From the NCBI RefSeq assembly GCF_019925205.1, contig NC_083560.1:38238270-38302269 (forward strand): a stretch of DNA of 64,000 nucleotides, given 5' to 3'. The notes beneath the pieces were generated by a model, which did no database searches, was not told where the DNA came from, and was given only the letters and a program-made list of their open reading frames with translations. Positions 1-11,932 of this stretch are shown piece by piece. This DNA comes from Metopolophium dirhodum (lineage: Eukaryota > Arthropoda > Insecta > Hemiptera > Aphididae). Every line of letters begins with the position of its first letter. Positions within the stretch are counted from its first letter, which is position 1. The translations under genes and the position numbers were made by a program.

Positions 1-1142
1 CCAGTAAATTTCAAAATCCTAAAATAGTCTAAACGCCAATGTATAAAATATGTAATTACTGATTAAATAATATGGTTTCAGCGCAAGGAAAAATAAATGT
101 ATTTCAATCTTCTGAAGTGTAAAAAACAATTCTGTTCATAGTTATCACATATTTATATATTTTATACTTGCAATATAATTATCAACTATTTAATCATTCC
201 TGTTGAAGATATTTGAATATGCTTAAAAATGGATTAATAAGAATAGTACCTTAACGAGATTTTTGCTTGTGTGACTTACAACTACTTCACTAAGGAAATT
301 ATTTATAAAGACCTATAGGCTTTCATATCTTCTATTACCATAATATATGTTGAAAATGACACTTGACGGACTAATGACTTTAGTATTAGTATAAATGAAT
401 AATAACACGACAATATGATTATGTATAAGTACAACTGGACTACTTAACTGTGACAGTACACGCACACCGTATACGCACTGTACAACGGTACCTGTACAAG
501 TGAGTATTACATACTTCAAAGGTGTATATATATAGGTTTTATATATATCCACAAGACTGTGGTCATGTTACATCCGTAAAGGTAGTGAGTCGTATACTTG
601 TATAACTAGATACTAAATTGTACATACGTGTCAAGGTTGACTACTAATATCAATTGTATATTTCAACAATATATGCTATATTTTAATTAATATAATTTTT
701 ACAAGATGAGGGATGTCATATAATCATAGTATTGTATCACTTTCTAGTTATAATAATTTTTTACTATAGTATTAGTGTACTCATTATTGATTATATGTAA
801 CCGATTTTGTGTATATTTTGTATATTGTTATACTAATGGTAATCTTAATCATGTTAAATAAAATAATTTTTAAAAGTCTTGTAAATAGTCACATATTCTG
901 AAGCCAGAAATTATAATGTATAAGAAAACTATACTAGTTTTGCTTTAAGAAGAAATAATAACCATTTTTAAAATCGTATTTATGAATTTTTTTTTTCTTT
1001 TTATTATGTATAGTTACACAATTAATTGTATGTCAAGCGGTTTTGTCGATATAACAATAAGCTGATTATATTTATTTAAACAATCAAAAAACCTTATTTA
1101 CATAAATGTAAACAAACAATAAATGCATAAGATGAATACATT
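1..1142. other. AT-rich intergenic DNA, no gene recognised
   Basis: No reading frame here looks coding on either strand; the short open stretch at 313-552 has the composition of random AT-rich DNA. The last 80 bases hold TTTATT words on the plus strand (about 1,069-1,076), which read AATAAA on the minus strand and could be polyadenylation signals for the minus-strand gene ending at 1,143. Confidence 0.6.
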
Positions 1143-1874
1143 TTAATTGCATTGTAACTGATTTACAAGTATCGCAAGGTGGATAACAGGCATTTGAAAA
1201 TTATACCCAGTGTTAAATAAATGATCCAAAAGTGTGCTGATTTCACTCATTCTTGTTCTTCTTTCAAGTTTATACTTTAGACATTTTGAGACCAAAGATC
1301 TATTATTTTTTTTTTTGGAAACTTCAAAGTCAACTTGTAAAATACCTATGCAAAAACTGAAACACATTTTGAATGCCAATTCAAACGCTTTATCATCCCC
1401 GTATAAAAGAGATCCTTTAGTTATGTTATTCAAGCATTCTACTATATAATCCCATAGAGTCATTTCCCCAATATTATTCCTATATGAACTGAGCAGTAGT
1501 TGTTCATACTCTTTATCCATGTATTCAGCACACGGTGGATGCAGCTTGAAGTTTTTATCAAGAACACAATAATAATGTTCAATTGTTTTAATGTCTTTGC
1601 ATTCTAACATTTTGTTGATTAAGAACTTCATTGTATCTGTGTTGAAATAAGATGTTTTTTTTATGTACATTTTAATCTGTCTTAAGTGGTTTGGCCCTTG
1701 GTTAGCAGCTAATTCAGCCAGGTTACTACTGAAAGGAACTGCAATGTCAGAGTGAGCGTCTTCCGGTATATTTTTTTTTATGCACTGACAAACTGTGAGC
1801 AGATGCTGGGCAGGACTCAATCCATCTAATGATGTAATATATCTTATTACACTTTTATCCTTTAAAATGTTCAT
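1143..1874 (-). CDS. Hypothetical protein, 243 residues, probable genuine host gene
   Basis: This is the longest intact frame in the first 20 kb. The protein is mixed and helix-rich, with no signal peptide or obvious membrane segment; a lysine/arginine-rich stretch lies in the C-terminal third and several Cys and Trp residues are spread along it. I do not recognise the family. The open frame runs to an ATG at 1,895, but a polypyrimidine tract followed by AG (minus strand, ending at 1,880) places a splice acceptor just inside, so the start is more likely the ATG at 1,872-1,874 (residues MNILKDK). A donor-like CTAG/GTAATT at 1,965-1,966 would complete an 86-bp intron in the 5'-UTR. AATAAA-type signals lie just past the stop. 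Codon use and composition are less AT-biased than the flanks, which supports a real gene. It could also be the last coding exon of something longer, but no upstream coding exon is needed. Confidence 0.65.
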   Translation of the reverse strand: MNILKDKSVIRYITSLDGLSPAQHLLTVCQCIKKNIPEDAHSDIAVPFSSNLAELAANQGPNHLRQIKMYIKKTSYFNTDTMKFLINKMLECKDIKTIEHYYCVLDKNFKLHPPCAEYMDKEYEQLLLSSYRNNIGEMTLWDYIVECLNNITKGSLLYGDDKAFELAFKMCFSFCIGILQVDFEVSKKKNNRSLVSKCLKYKLERRTRMSEISTLLDHLFNTGYNFQMPVIHLAILVNQLQCN

Positions 1875-1879
1875 GGTGC

Positions 1880-1965
1880 CTAATTTGAAAAACAATAATA
1901 TTAGTTATTAATTATTATAGCATGGTTAGTAGTAATATGATGCTTTAGTTCAAGTGTTAAATTAC
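1880..1965 (-). other. Putative 5'-UTR intron of the minus-strand gene
   Basis: Read on the minus strand, this block begins GTAATT after CTAG and ends with a T-rich tract and TTAG directly before GCACCATG. The length (86 bp) fits short insect introns. Seen only as sequence signals; no transcript evidence is available. Confidence 0.4.
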
Positions 1966-2090
1966 CTAGTAAAAATGTCTACAGTATAATAGTTTCAAGC
2001 TGGTACAATTCAAAATATTGGTAAAAGTTGAAGCGGATCTAAACAAAACATAAAAATGTAGCATTAAACGAATTATAAAAACAATCAATC
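1966..2090. promoter_or_regulatory. Putative bidirectional promoter
   Basis: This 125-bp gap separates the inferred 5' exon of the minus-strand gene from a plus-strand ATG at 2,091 that is followed 22 bases later by a consensus donor. Divergent starts this close usually share a promoter. No TATA box or other core motif stands out clearly, so the call rests on geometry. Confidence 0.3.
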
Positions 2091-2112
2091 ATGGAAAATA
2101 TATTTGGTGGTG
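2091..2112 (+). CDS. Possible first coding exon of a divergent gene
   Basis: The sequence reads ATG then six codons (residues MENIFGG) plus one base, followed by GTAAGTAC, a near-perfect splice donor. A start codon so close to a strong donor and divergent to a likely real gene is suggestive. I could not find the second exon, so the product is unknown. A chance GTAAGT in AT-rich DNA remains possible. Confidence 0.3.
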
Positions 2113-3083
2113 GTAAGTACTTAATTATGAAAATGCTTCATTTAAAATTGAAGTTCAGTCCACCACTGAGCACAATTACATAGTATTACGATTTAAAGTA
2201 TATCTTAAATTGTGCTTAGTACATATTACACATGATAACATAATTATTATGTGATACATATCATTTAGTTAGGTACTCAATCTTAATTCAAGGTACATAT
2301 TACATACCTAATATATTCTTATGTTTGCCGCAAACCATAAAAAAATGTATAGGATTCCTAGTATAATACATCTCTTGCCTACCTATTTCTGTTTGTTAGC
2401 GCTATTAAATTTTATATTCATATTGTAAATGTTTCCCACCAATCAGTAGGAAACATTTTCGTTGCTGTACACATTTTTTTAAACTTACATTAATATAAGA
2501 ACACCTTTGTTTTAATTAAAACGAATTTTTTTAAACTCAAGTGGAGATTTTGTAGTTTGCTTAACATAAACATATGTTTTACTATTGGTTCACTTAGTGT
2601 TGCAGTACCACATAGAAATTAAAACCTATATTTAGTTTATTATAATTAGTTTGCAATTTAAATTATAGTTCACAGGCAGGAAATTTGGTGGTCCAAACCA
2701 GTGTAAAACTATGAAGCTTGATTTATAACATACGCTAAGAATTCAATCAATAAAAATATAATTTATGGTTAGCGTTTTACACATATAGGTATCTAAATTT
2801 AAGATGTTATAAATATAGAAAAAAGGTCATGGGGTAGGATTCTACCCCCCTCATCAACATGGGGCATTGCCATGTATAATATCATGAGTAAACAAACTAA
2901 AATATATTCAGTAAGCACAAAAATTATCACTTTGAACTGTAGTAGTCAGTATTCAAGTAGTGTGGTCTGTCGACTGTTGTCTGTGTACGGCAATAATAAT
3001 TAACTATAAAATGTTAAGTTTCTACAATAAACATTTTGAACAAATAAGTCAATAAGTTACAAACAAAAAAAAATTAACTAGTT
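2113..3083. other. Intron or intergenic DNA
   Basis: No coding signal found. It would be intron if the exon at 2,091 is real. Small local inverted repeats are present, for example GTAGGATTCTACC around 2,834-2,846 and a pair of CATGG words near 2,860-2,873, but nothing that defines an element. Confidence 0.4.
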
Positions 3084-3500
3084 GAGAGGACGTCGCGCCA
3101 GCCAGCATGTGTTGTCTCCGTCTTATACAAGTATGGCATAGCAAATTTTCGTTCATTAGTTTCAATAGGGTAGGTCAGTTTTAATATTAGAGTGAATTGA
3201 CCTATTATCAAATTTTTAAGTAACAACATTATCTGTGTTCTCTCGTTGGTATTTTACGATATTTTAATTTATACGTTTGTTATGATTAGGTAGAATATTA
3301 ATATTTGAAAATGCTCATAATTCACTTAAAAATTAAAATATTGTAAAAAACCAATGAGAGAACACAGATAATGTTGTAACCTATAAGTTTGATAATAGAT
3401 CGATTCACTAATATCAAAACTATTGAAACTGGCAAACGATATTTGCCATGTCGTTCGTGTGTAAGACGAAGACAACACATACGGGCCGACGTCCTCTTAA
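3084..3500. mobile_element. Foldback MITE of about 415 bp
   Basis: The two halves are inverted copies of one another over nearly their whole length: GAGAGGACGTCG at the left end pairs with CGACGTCCTCTT at the right, then TGTGTTGTCTCCGTCTTA pairs with its diverged complement, and so on to a loop near 3,300. The right end finishes in TTAA and the left in the related TTGA, so a TTAA target site (piggyBac-like) is possible but unproven. There is no coding capacity. A related single arm is seen at 8,951-9,070 and a weaker one near 14,605-14,690, so this is a family. Confidence 0.65.
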
Positions 3501-4189
3501 GTTAAAAAGTTTAAAAAAATTAACCTTTGGTAATATGTTGCACAAATTATTAGGCATAAGATGTTTGCGGTCTTTGTTCATGAACGCGCACGGGATTAAT
3601 ATAAGACAATTAAAAACAAAATAAAAAAATTAATGGAAGTGATATAATACTGACATCACTATAGTATACGATTGTATTTATACTTACTGCTTACGTGTTA
3701 CCTGACTGACGTAATAAATATAATATGACACGACGAATGTTAGGTATAAAAAATACTGTTATTATATTTAATTTAGCGTCAGAATCATCGATAGTAAAGA
3801 ATGGAGAAGCCACATATTACTATGCTTATAACATTTAGGTGACGTGTTCCTAGAGAGTAGATATCTTGATATGGCAAGATATATCAGATATGTCTCACAA
3901 ACGTGCCTGTTATCTCAACTTGTGTTATCACTTATTGAAAATCTAATATTTTAGCCCGCCAATATTTGAATTCAAATTTCAAGTGTTAATAGATGATAAA
4001 GATTCTTTATTATGTATGAATAATGAATATATCATAATTAATAAAATTATAACCTATGGTGTTAATCGACTGAGTACAGACTAATTTTATTATTATTAAA
4101 CCATATATTACCCATAACAACTGGTTACATCTTGTGTGATTTGTGTATTTGTTTTGTAAAATATCTTCATTATATTATGGTTGTACAAA
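3501..4189. other. Intergenic DNA, nothing recognised
   Basis: AT-rich sequence with no convincing open frame or repeat. It may hold the upstream region of the THAP gene that follows. Confidence 0.5.
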
Positions 4190-5270
4190 ATGGTTTAACG
4201 GTGTGTTGTTTGTGGAACCAATGACAAAAATGACAGTCCAATTAGTGGGGTATGCACTCATCTTATGTATGATATAACTATTTATTCAACTAAACAAATT
4301 TATATTTCTTATAGCTTTCCAAAAAATGATTTGAAAAGAATTATGTGGATGGAAAGTCTTAAATTGAAAACCGTTTTAAATTGGCATTGTGTGTGTTCAA
4401 AGCATTTGAAGCCACAATGTTTTAAATATGCAACTGGCATTAAAAGAACACTCTGGCCTAATGCTGTTCCTTCTTTAGACCAAGATATAACTGAGGGGGT
4501 CATTGTAAATCTTCTTGATGAAGAAGAACTAGAAAATGACTATTTGCTTAAAAAGTAACAATACAATAAATTATTCAATATATAATCCTAAACCTTTGAT
4601 TGTTTTATGTATAGTTCAATAAGTGATTCAACTAAAGAAGTTTTGCCTAGTTGTAGCGCAAATACATGTGAAACAATTGCTATTCCTTATTTAAACCAAG
4701 ATACAACTGATGTGGTCATTGTAAATCTTCATGACGAAGAAGAAGAAGAACTCAAAGACAACTATTTGCTTAAAAAGTAACAATACAATAAATTATTCAA
4801 TATACAATCCTAAACCTTTGATTGTTTTATGTATATTTCAATAAGTGATTCAACTAAATTCGGTTCACCTAGTTATAAAGCAAGTACAAATGAGTTACCT
4901 TATTGCAGCCCAATTCGAAGTCCATTAGGTAGAAGGTAAACAAATTTATAATATGTTATTTGATATGTATAATTTGGGTCAGATTAAAATAGTTTTACTA
5001 TATTTAATGCCTTATTTTAATTTCAGTCTGTCAGATTGTTCATTAATTGAAACAAAAAAAAAAAAAATTTGGAATAACACTCGATTTAGTGATTTATTTG
5101 TCTGTAGTTTTTTAACACCAAGAAGGGCAGCCAGAAATTTCAAAATAGTAAAATCCACTGTTTTGAACCTTCGATATAAAAACAAATTGTTAGCTCAGAA
5201 GAATCAAAGATTAAATAAAAAAGTTCATTCGCTAAATGCTATTCTTGGGGGATTAAAAAAAAAGATTTAA
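4190..5270 (+). pseudogene. THAP-domain protein gene, multi-exon, damaged
   Basis: A THAP zinc finger is visible: CVVC encoded at 4,202-4,213, the FPKN segment at 4,316-4,327, then WHCVCSKHLK with the C-x2-H pair at 4,394-4,405, and NAVPS, the AVP-box equivalent, near 4,460. Read straight through, the second Cys and the C-x2-H pair are 60 residues apart. Removing a GT-AG intron at 4,250-4,314 brings the gap to about 39, within the family range. Later exons join in frame: intron 4,555-4,614 and intron 4,936-5,026. The final exon (5,027-5,270) ends in a Lys/Arg/Leu-rich helix (TPRRAARNFKIVKSTVL) like the coiled coil that often follows THAP domains. Damage: the apparent start ATG (4,190) is followed after one codon by TAA at 4,196; the first intron leaves a 1-nt phase mismatch; and the repeated acceptor near 4,836 reads AT instead of AG. 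THAP proteins bind DNA and are often transposase-derived. No transposase domain follows here. Confidence 0.6.
4466..4858 (+). repeat. Tandem duplication of a THAP-gene exon and its intron
   Basis: Two copies of a unit of about 220 bp lie head to tail. Both include an acidic exon end (VIVNL followed by a Glu/Asp run and YLLKK) and the following intron, which begins GTAACAATACAATAAATT in each. The first copy keeps the acceptor TATGTATAG; in the second the same place reads TATGTATAT. The duplicated exon stays in frame, so it would lengthen an acidic linker after the zinc finger. Confidence 0.7.
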
Positions 5271-5352
5271 TCTCAGATACTGTGGCAGATAACTCGAAGG
5301 TACCAAATGTGTATTGTTTATTGTGTGTAAGTAGTATATATATATATATATA

Positions 5353-6210
5353 TGCCGTTCCTGGCGCAGTGCATTACATCATCAATAAAAGATCTCAAAG
5401 AAAACAATGTGCAAAAAGATCACAAAATTGAAATACAATAATAATTAAAAAAATTTTCACAAAATTTAAATGCAATAATAATTAAAATATTTTTCAAAAA
5501 ATTTCAGAATTAAACTAATTTATTAATTTATTAATGTTATAATTTCTCATCTATTCTTACAAGTTTGTTAAACTATAGCTTTCAAGTTTTTCAACAATCC
5601 TGATTTCTGAGATGTTAAGGTCAACTGGCAACACAAACACTTTTCAATAGCTCAACACGAATCAACAGTTCAACCTTTGGACATTCTAAAGTTATCATTA
5701 TATCTATTCCATTGGCTCAGCAATCATTCCACAACAGCTCAACAGACACAGAACTTAAATCTCTGTTTTTTAAAAATTGTATAACTTTTAAAATCTAAAC
5801 CAAAATTGTACACAAATAATATTGTAAAAAATAGTTTCGATTATGAATATATTATCCTTATAGAATATTGCAATTTAACTTTCAAATATTTTTTCAGATT
5901 ATTAATGCATTTCAATTCTTAATTATTTGTGCAATTAGTTTTGAAATATTTTTTAGATTATTATAATGATTGATTCTGTAAAAAATATTTTAATTATTAA
6001 TGAAATTCAATTTTAATTATTAATGCAATTAGTTTTGAAATATTTTGTGGAATATTACATTTAAATTTTTAATTATTAATAACATAAGTATTATGAAAAA
6101 TATTTTAATTATTATTGCATTTAAATTTTGTGAAAAATATTTTAATTATTATTGTATTTCAATTTTGTGATCTTTTATTGATGATATAATGCACTGCGCC
6201 AAGAACGGCA
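5353..6210. mobile_element. Non-autonomous TIR element, about 858 bp
   Basis: The ends are inverted: TGCCGTTCCTGGCGCAGTGC on the left and its complement with one change on the right. The inverted match continues inward for about 150 bp, interrupted by a 27-bp extra piece in the left arm. Both ends abut (TA)n runs, so the insertion target was probably a TA microsatellite. The interior consists of diverged repeats of an AATTATTAATGCA-like word and has no coding potential. Confidence 0.65.
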
Positions 6211-6361
6211 TATATATATACTACTTGTGTATTATGTGTATTATACAATGAAACCTTACCTAACGGAGGTTTTCTTGGGAACATAACGGATAACATTTTG
6301 ACGACCAAGAGTGCCAGTATTTAGAGGTTTCACTGTATATTAATATTATTTTAATACTCTA

Positions 6362-7130
6362 TTATTTTTAGATTCTAAGCGAAACGATGAATGTACTGAT
6401 TTTACAATGATGTGTGTTTTTTTTTATTTTATTTTTTTTTTGTCTGTCACCGCCTTTTAGGACAGTAAAACGCAAAAGTGCTAGGATTTTCTTCAACAAT
6501 AACTTTTCTGATAGTAAAGTGACTATAGTTGGAACTTTTGGGTGTCAAAAGTAAAAATTTCCCAGTAGTTTTCAAAATCTCCGTGGAAAACAAAAGAAAA
6601 ATTAAGGAAAAACGGGAATTTTTACGCAAAATCTGTTTTTGAGAAAATTAATTTTGGTTTTTGGTGTAACTCTAAAACAAATTATCGTAGGTACATGAAA
6701 TTTTGACTGAATGTTTATATAAGAATTTTCTATAAACCATAAAATTGTGCAAATATTTACTTATTATTTTTAGCTGTTTACTGACATTTTCAGTTTCCGT
6801 GTTGTGGTTTTGACGAATTTGTCAAATTTCGAACTTCCGATTTTTATTAAAAATTATTGTGAACTTTTAGGCTAAATTTTCTTCTTAAATCACACAAACA
6901 TAACCTAACCTATAATTTTCTTAAAAAAAATAAAAGTAGAAATTGTGACATCATTGCAAAATCAATTCTTAAACGCTCCGTTTAGAATTTAAAATATAAT
7001 ACAAGGCTCCTACTATATTGTTACAATGACAATTACAATTGAAAAATATTTAAAATCCTTAATCACAGTTTTTTTTTATAAGCATTTAAAGGTCAAATCT
7101 TGATAAAAATACAGATAGGATTCAATTTAA
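6362..7130 (+). mobile_element. Diverged copy of aphid interspersed repeat family A
   Basis: It begins TTTTAGATTCTAAGCGAA and continues with ATGTGTGTTTTTTTTTA and then TTAGGACAGTAAAACGC. The same order of blocks occurs at 18,290, 51,356 and 58,095 (plus) and 34,480-35,010 (minus). The end of this copy drifts into unrelated sequence. The open stretch on its minus strand recurs in other copies because the repeat is conserved, not because it is a gene. Confidence 0.6.
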
Positions 7131-10100
7131 ATGTAATATGTTTAAATTATTGCACATACTTACTCTATTCAACTATTTTTTTCTTTTTACTTTGGAATTA
7201 TTTTGGTCCAATCATTTTTAACAATAAATTGTTGTTTATGATATTATTCTTTTTTATATGACAATTATATACCACGGGATACCGTTGCATATCCATTGAT
7301 CTTCGTTATTGGAAACAAAGTATTGACCAACAAAAATTTTAGTGCCACGATCAACCTTTGAATGCTTTGTATACAAAAGTATTCTCTTTTCAACCACCGA
7401 TAGAAACTTTTACCGCCATATTGAATTACGTCCGTAAAGAGAAACTAGCACAATCCGACAAAAATCAACAATTTAATTAATTGATGTATTTGCTACCTAT
7501 ATTCGTATACAATGTTAAATTTTGTATATTATATTATTTAGTGTATACAATTAAATAATAATAAAAACTAGACTTTATCAAGATAAAATAATTGATTTAA
7601 TATAATAACAATAATTATACACTTGCATTAATTGTCTATTGGAGTGCTATTGGTTAAAGTTTACTTTGATTTCGTGGTGTGCAGATATTTTGCTAACGTA
7701 ATAATTAAAGTTAATTTTGTTGTTTGACTTGATAGAAACACAACGCGTAGCTCCAAGGAAATTTAATCGATATTCTCCCTGAAAAAATTATAAAATCGTG
7801 TTCACCCGTATTATATTATGTTATTGTACACATATTTGTTAAAATACGCAATTGACACATATAACTAAGTAGGTATTAACAAACGTTAATTGTGGAAAAA
7901 ACATACGTTTACCTGTATCTGAATTAACAATAATTATAAAAACAAAAGGATTCACTACAAGATTTCATCTTTGGTCTACTCTAATATTATAACAATATAT
8001 AAACAACAACAAAGTTCGTTGTCCTACTGTTATTCATAGCAATTGTATGATTTTGGTCCAACAATATGGTAGATATTTTTTATTTTAATAATGTGTATCT
8101 ATGTATATCATTACTTTTCATTGACAATTCGGAATAATACACTTTCAATTATTAACAAAAAAATTAGCAAATTATTAGGTATCATTTAATTGTTGATAAT
8201 TTATTCAAGTGCGTGATTACTAATATTTATTATGACCTTAAGGTAATATATTATTAACTATTAAAATTTTTTTAAATTTTGGTTGGAAATTATAATAATT
8301 TATATGGTAATATTCATGCCAGTTAGTGCTTGTAATAGTTATAGGTACTTACGAATATTATTCATGAACGTGAAATAAATTAATTGAAACACAGTTTTTG
8401 GTATAGACTTACACGTTAGGACAAGTACTTGTTTCAGTATGTAATTTCATTAATGTATGTGGAAAAAAACACGCATCATTGAAAAGCAATACATTTGCTT
8501 AGAATCTAAAATTCATCTGATATTTTATATATTTAAATGTTTAATGTATATAAATAACTTAACAATAATATAATGTAACAAAATTATATGAATCACATTT
8601 AGTGTTGTATCACAAAAAAAAATATAGGTACATGAGAAATATATAAAAAAAAATATCAAGTCTAAAAATGTTGAATATTTTTAATGTAAGTGAGCATAGA
8701 TAGTCTAAAAAATGTAATATCACCATTTTATTATATAATTATAGCTTCCCGTAGCAAAATCACTAGAGTAAAATGACGAAAAATAGTTGTATAATTGTGT
8801 ACTTGAACTTGAATAGGTAGTACCTAGGTAGTAGGTACTATAGGTAATACTATAGTATTATAATAATATATTATTTATTTATTTATTAATATACAGCCTC
8901 AAAAGTAAAGACTGTGAGATAATATTTAAATGAAATATGTATATTTATATTAACGGCACTTAAGAGGACACCCTCACGGGCATTTGTTGTATCCGTCTTA
9001 TAAACTGAACAAAGTTCGATTCATATAGAGTTGGTACATTTAACGGGAAACAAAGTGCACGGATACAGCTAGTATATACATATATTTAACATTTAATGTT
9101 AAAATTCCATACAAAATGTAAGTTTTCATTACACACTTGGAGTTTTTATCAAATTAAATTAATTATAAGAAACAGGAAAAACACACGTTTTAGATATTCA
9201 ACTTGAGTTGGAATATAAAATATAAAGTTATACAAATTATATAGATGTTATAATATATAAGACAATTAAATTAGAAATAATATTTTACATCTAATGTATT
9301 ATGACTAGGAAGGCCAAGAGAAATGTGATGAAAAAAAACAATTTAGTGCAGTGAAAATAATTTAAAAATAAAACTTCAAAAATAGTTTCTTCATTACATT
9401 TGTGAAAAATAAAATATTGCACATAAGTATTATCCAATACCTATAATGAAGAATACAGTTAGGTATCTTGAAATGTTCCTTTCTGTTATTGTAATGACTT
9501 CATTACTTGTTTCGTAAAATTATGTTCAAAATATTTAAATTGTTTTGGTTTGATAATTTGTCTTTTATAGTACCTACTTAAGGTTTGATTTTTTAAATTT
9601 TTTTATGGGAGATGTAAATTAACAATCGATAAATTACTATCCATATTTGCCATTTTATTACGTTTGTCAACGACCATTGATAGAAATATTATACTTTTAC
9701 TTTTATTATTATCAAGAGAAAGATCTAACTATAGGTAGGTACCAGTATACTTTTAAGTTTTGATATACTCAAAACTATGAAAACATAATATGTTATTATA
9801 TTATTATATTAAGCTAATTAACTATTCAAACTATTTAATCTATATGTTTTCATTTCAAATGTTACGTCATAATGTTATAATCTATAAAACTTAATTTTGC
9901 CATAATTGCTCAAATTTATAGATCATATTCTGCATTGAATATTTGTATTAAAGTATATATTTAAGTATATATTATTATTATTATTTATATAGGTATTATT
10001 TATTTTTACATTAAACAGAAGAACGCATAATTTATACATTTTACAGTAGTTACAAAAAATTGATTCATGTGATTTAATTTTCAATTTGCTTAATGATATT

Positions 10101-10419
10101 ATTAATTTAATTTGATTGCTTATACTATTATAATAATATATAGGTACCAATCGGTTTAGTTAATGTACATTAATGTACCATACGATAATAATATTATTAT
10201 TGTTAAACAGTTTTGCGCATTACCTATATATTGTTGTCCATAACCATGGATATTAATATTGTCATTTTATTAATGTTTAAAAACATAATAAACATAGTAC
10301 GATATTATAACATTATTATACTGTGTTACGCAGAAATAAGACGACTCCCGTTTTTTTACTTTTATCGATCCACACTACGAATCTATTTATTTTGGAACAG
10401 TTTTGGTATGTAGCTCGAC
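7131..10419. other. AT-rich DNA, largely unassigned
   Basis: About 3.3 kb without a supportable gene. The piece at 8,951-9,070 (AAGAGGACACCC, then TTGTTGTATCCGTCTTATAA) matches one arm of the foldback MITE at 3,084-3,500. The short open frames at 9,923-10,413 are low-complexity translations rich in Ile, Asn and Tyr and look spurious. Confidence 0.5.
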
Positions 10420-10900
10420 GGTCGACGGTGGCGATCACATACCTGATAATTGATGGTAATATGATTATATATACCTAATATATCTATTATCAGGTCTATG
10501 GCGGCGATGCATCGGTGCCTTCGGAACGGATAGGAACACAGCCCAGAGGCCGCAGAACAGCCAGTAACTGATGTTGTATTGAGCTTTAACTACAGTCGCG
10601 AAACTCATTTGACGACGCGATGACCCTCCCCAGGAGATCGGCTAACTCGACGGCGTCAGATTTCCCTTCCGGTGTTAGGAACAAGTGGTTCCTCGGCCTG
10701 GTTGAGATGGGCTTAGGAGTTCTTACCGGATGTTGGTGGAAAACGGATCTTGGAGCTCTGTGGACGTAACGTACATTACATAATAATTATCTTTATCATT
10801 AAACAAAACAAAACGCATAAACTCATTGCTTCAATATATAGAGTTATTGCAAATAGCTTATATTTTCATCAAACAAAATAAAATGGCAGCGTGAGGGTAC
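10420..10900. other. GC-richer island, possible relic of an LTR-type element
   Basis: Composition rises sharply over 10,420-10,770 (for example GGCGGCGATGCATCGGTGCC), unlike the flanks. It is followed by an AT-rich tail with ATAAAATGGCAGCGTGAGGG at 10,877-10,896, which resembles the TGG that opens a primer-binding site just after an LTR. No matching second LTR or pol sequence was found. A decayed 5' UTR is an alternative. Confidence 0.25.
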
Positions 10901-11870
10901 ATTCCATATAGTTATAACTTATTAGTATGGGTCGTCCCCTTTCGCTGACGTTTTAATTCCCCAACGTCGAGGTATTCAAATTTTTTCATACCACGGCTCC
11001 TTTGTGTGTTCACAATATTTTCACGGCTCACGAATTATCATGAAAAATTTGAAACAATACGGATAAAATATTGCCAATATCGGTGGTGATAACAGTGACT
11101 TTTGTACTAGAAATAAAACTTTAAATAGTCGCGTAATGTATTTCACTCCTCCCCCCGCCTAAAAATCGTGTTTTATACAGTATTACCTACGTTATATTTA
11201 TTTAAAGAAAATTATTTTTGTAAATAACTGCAGTTGAATCTGAATGCAAAAAATGTTTATATTTTTAAATAGCTATCATTTTCCTTTACAATATGTTTAT
11301 AATGAAAAATTGGTAAGACTGCGTAAATTTAAGTATCATTTCTCCAAAGTTCAAAAACGATTAAAACACTGAAAATTTCAACTTAATAAAGCAAATACTA
11401 AAAAAAAAAATTATTAAAATAAAATATTATGTCATTATTACATGTAGAATAATATAATAACTAAATAAAAAAAAATTATATATTTTATCGTTTTAATAGA
11501 GAAAATTAAATAATATGAAAATGTATACAAGTTTGAAAATATCAATCAAATAATATATATAATTTATACAAACAGCTCTATAAGCGTATGTTAATAAATT
11601 TTTTTGAAATTCTATTTTTAGTGTCAGAATATTGTAAAGATAAATTACCTACTGATAAAAAAACCGATAATTTTTTTTGTTTTAAAATAGTACGTTTCGC
11701 CGGCTAAAATTACCATTCATCCCACACAGCTGATCTCGATTAAACAGTTATAAAAACTTAGTAATTATTATTATTATTTTCCAAAATGATCGAATATAAA
11801 TAAAATTATTATTATTGTGTGTGTCAATATTGCATTGTAACGAGGCATTTCATTAGGATGACAAGTGCGT
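10901..11870. other. Intergenic DNA, nothing recognised
   Basis: No open frame, inverted repeat or known repeat family was seen. Runs of A and T dominate. Confidence 0.5.
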
Positions 11871-11932
11871 GTGGTCGGCTACGTGTTTCAGTTATAAAAT
11901 CATAAATATTTTGATGCTAGACATTGGGTATG

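Noticed and set aside
6447..6629. A 60-residue minus-strand frame that recurs in similar form at 58,137-58,355
   Set aside because: The similarity follows from the DNA repeat (family A), and the copies at 18,515 and 51,356 do not keep the frame.
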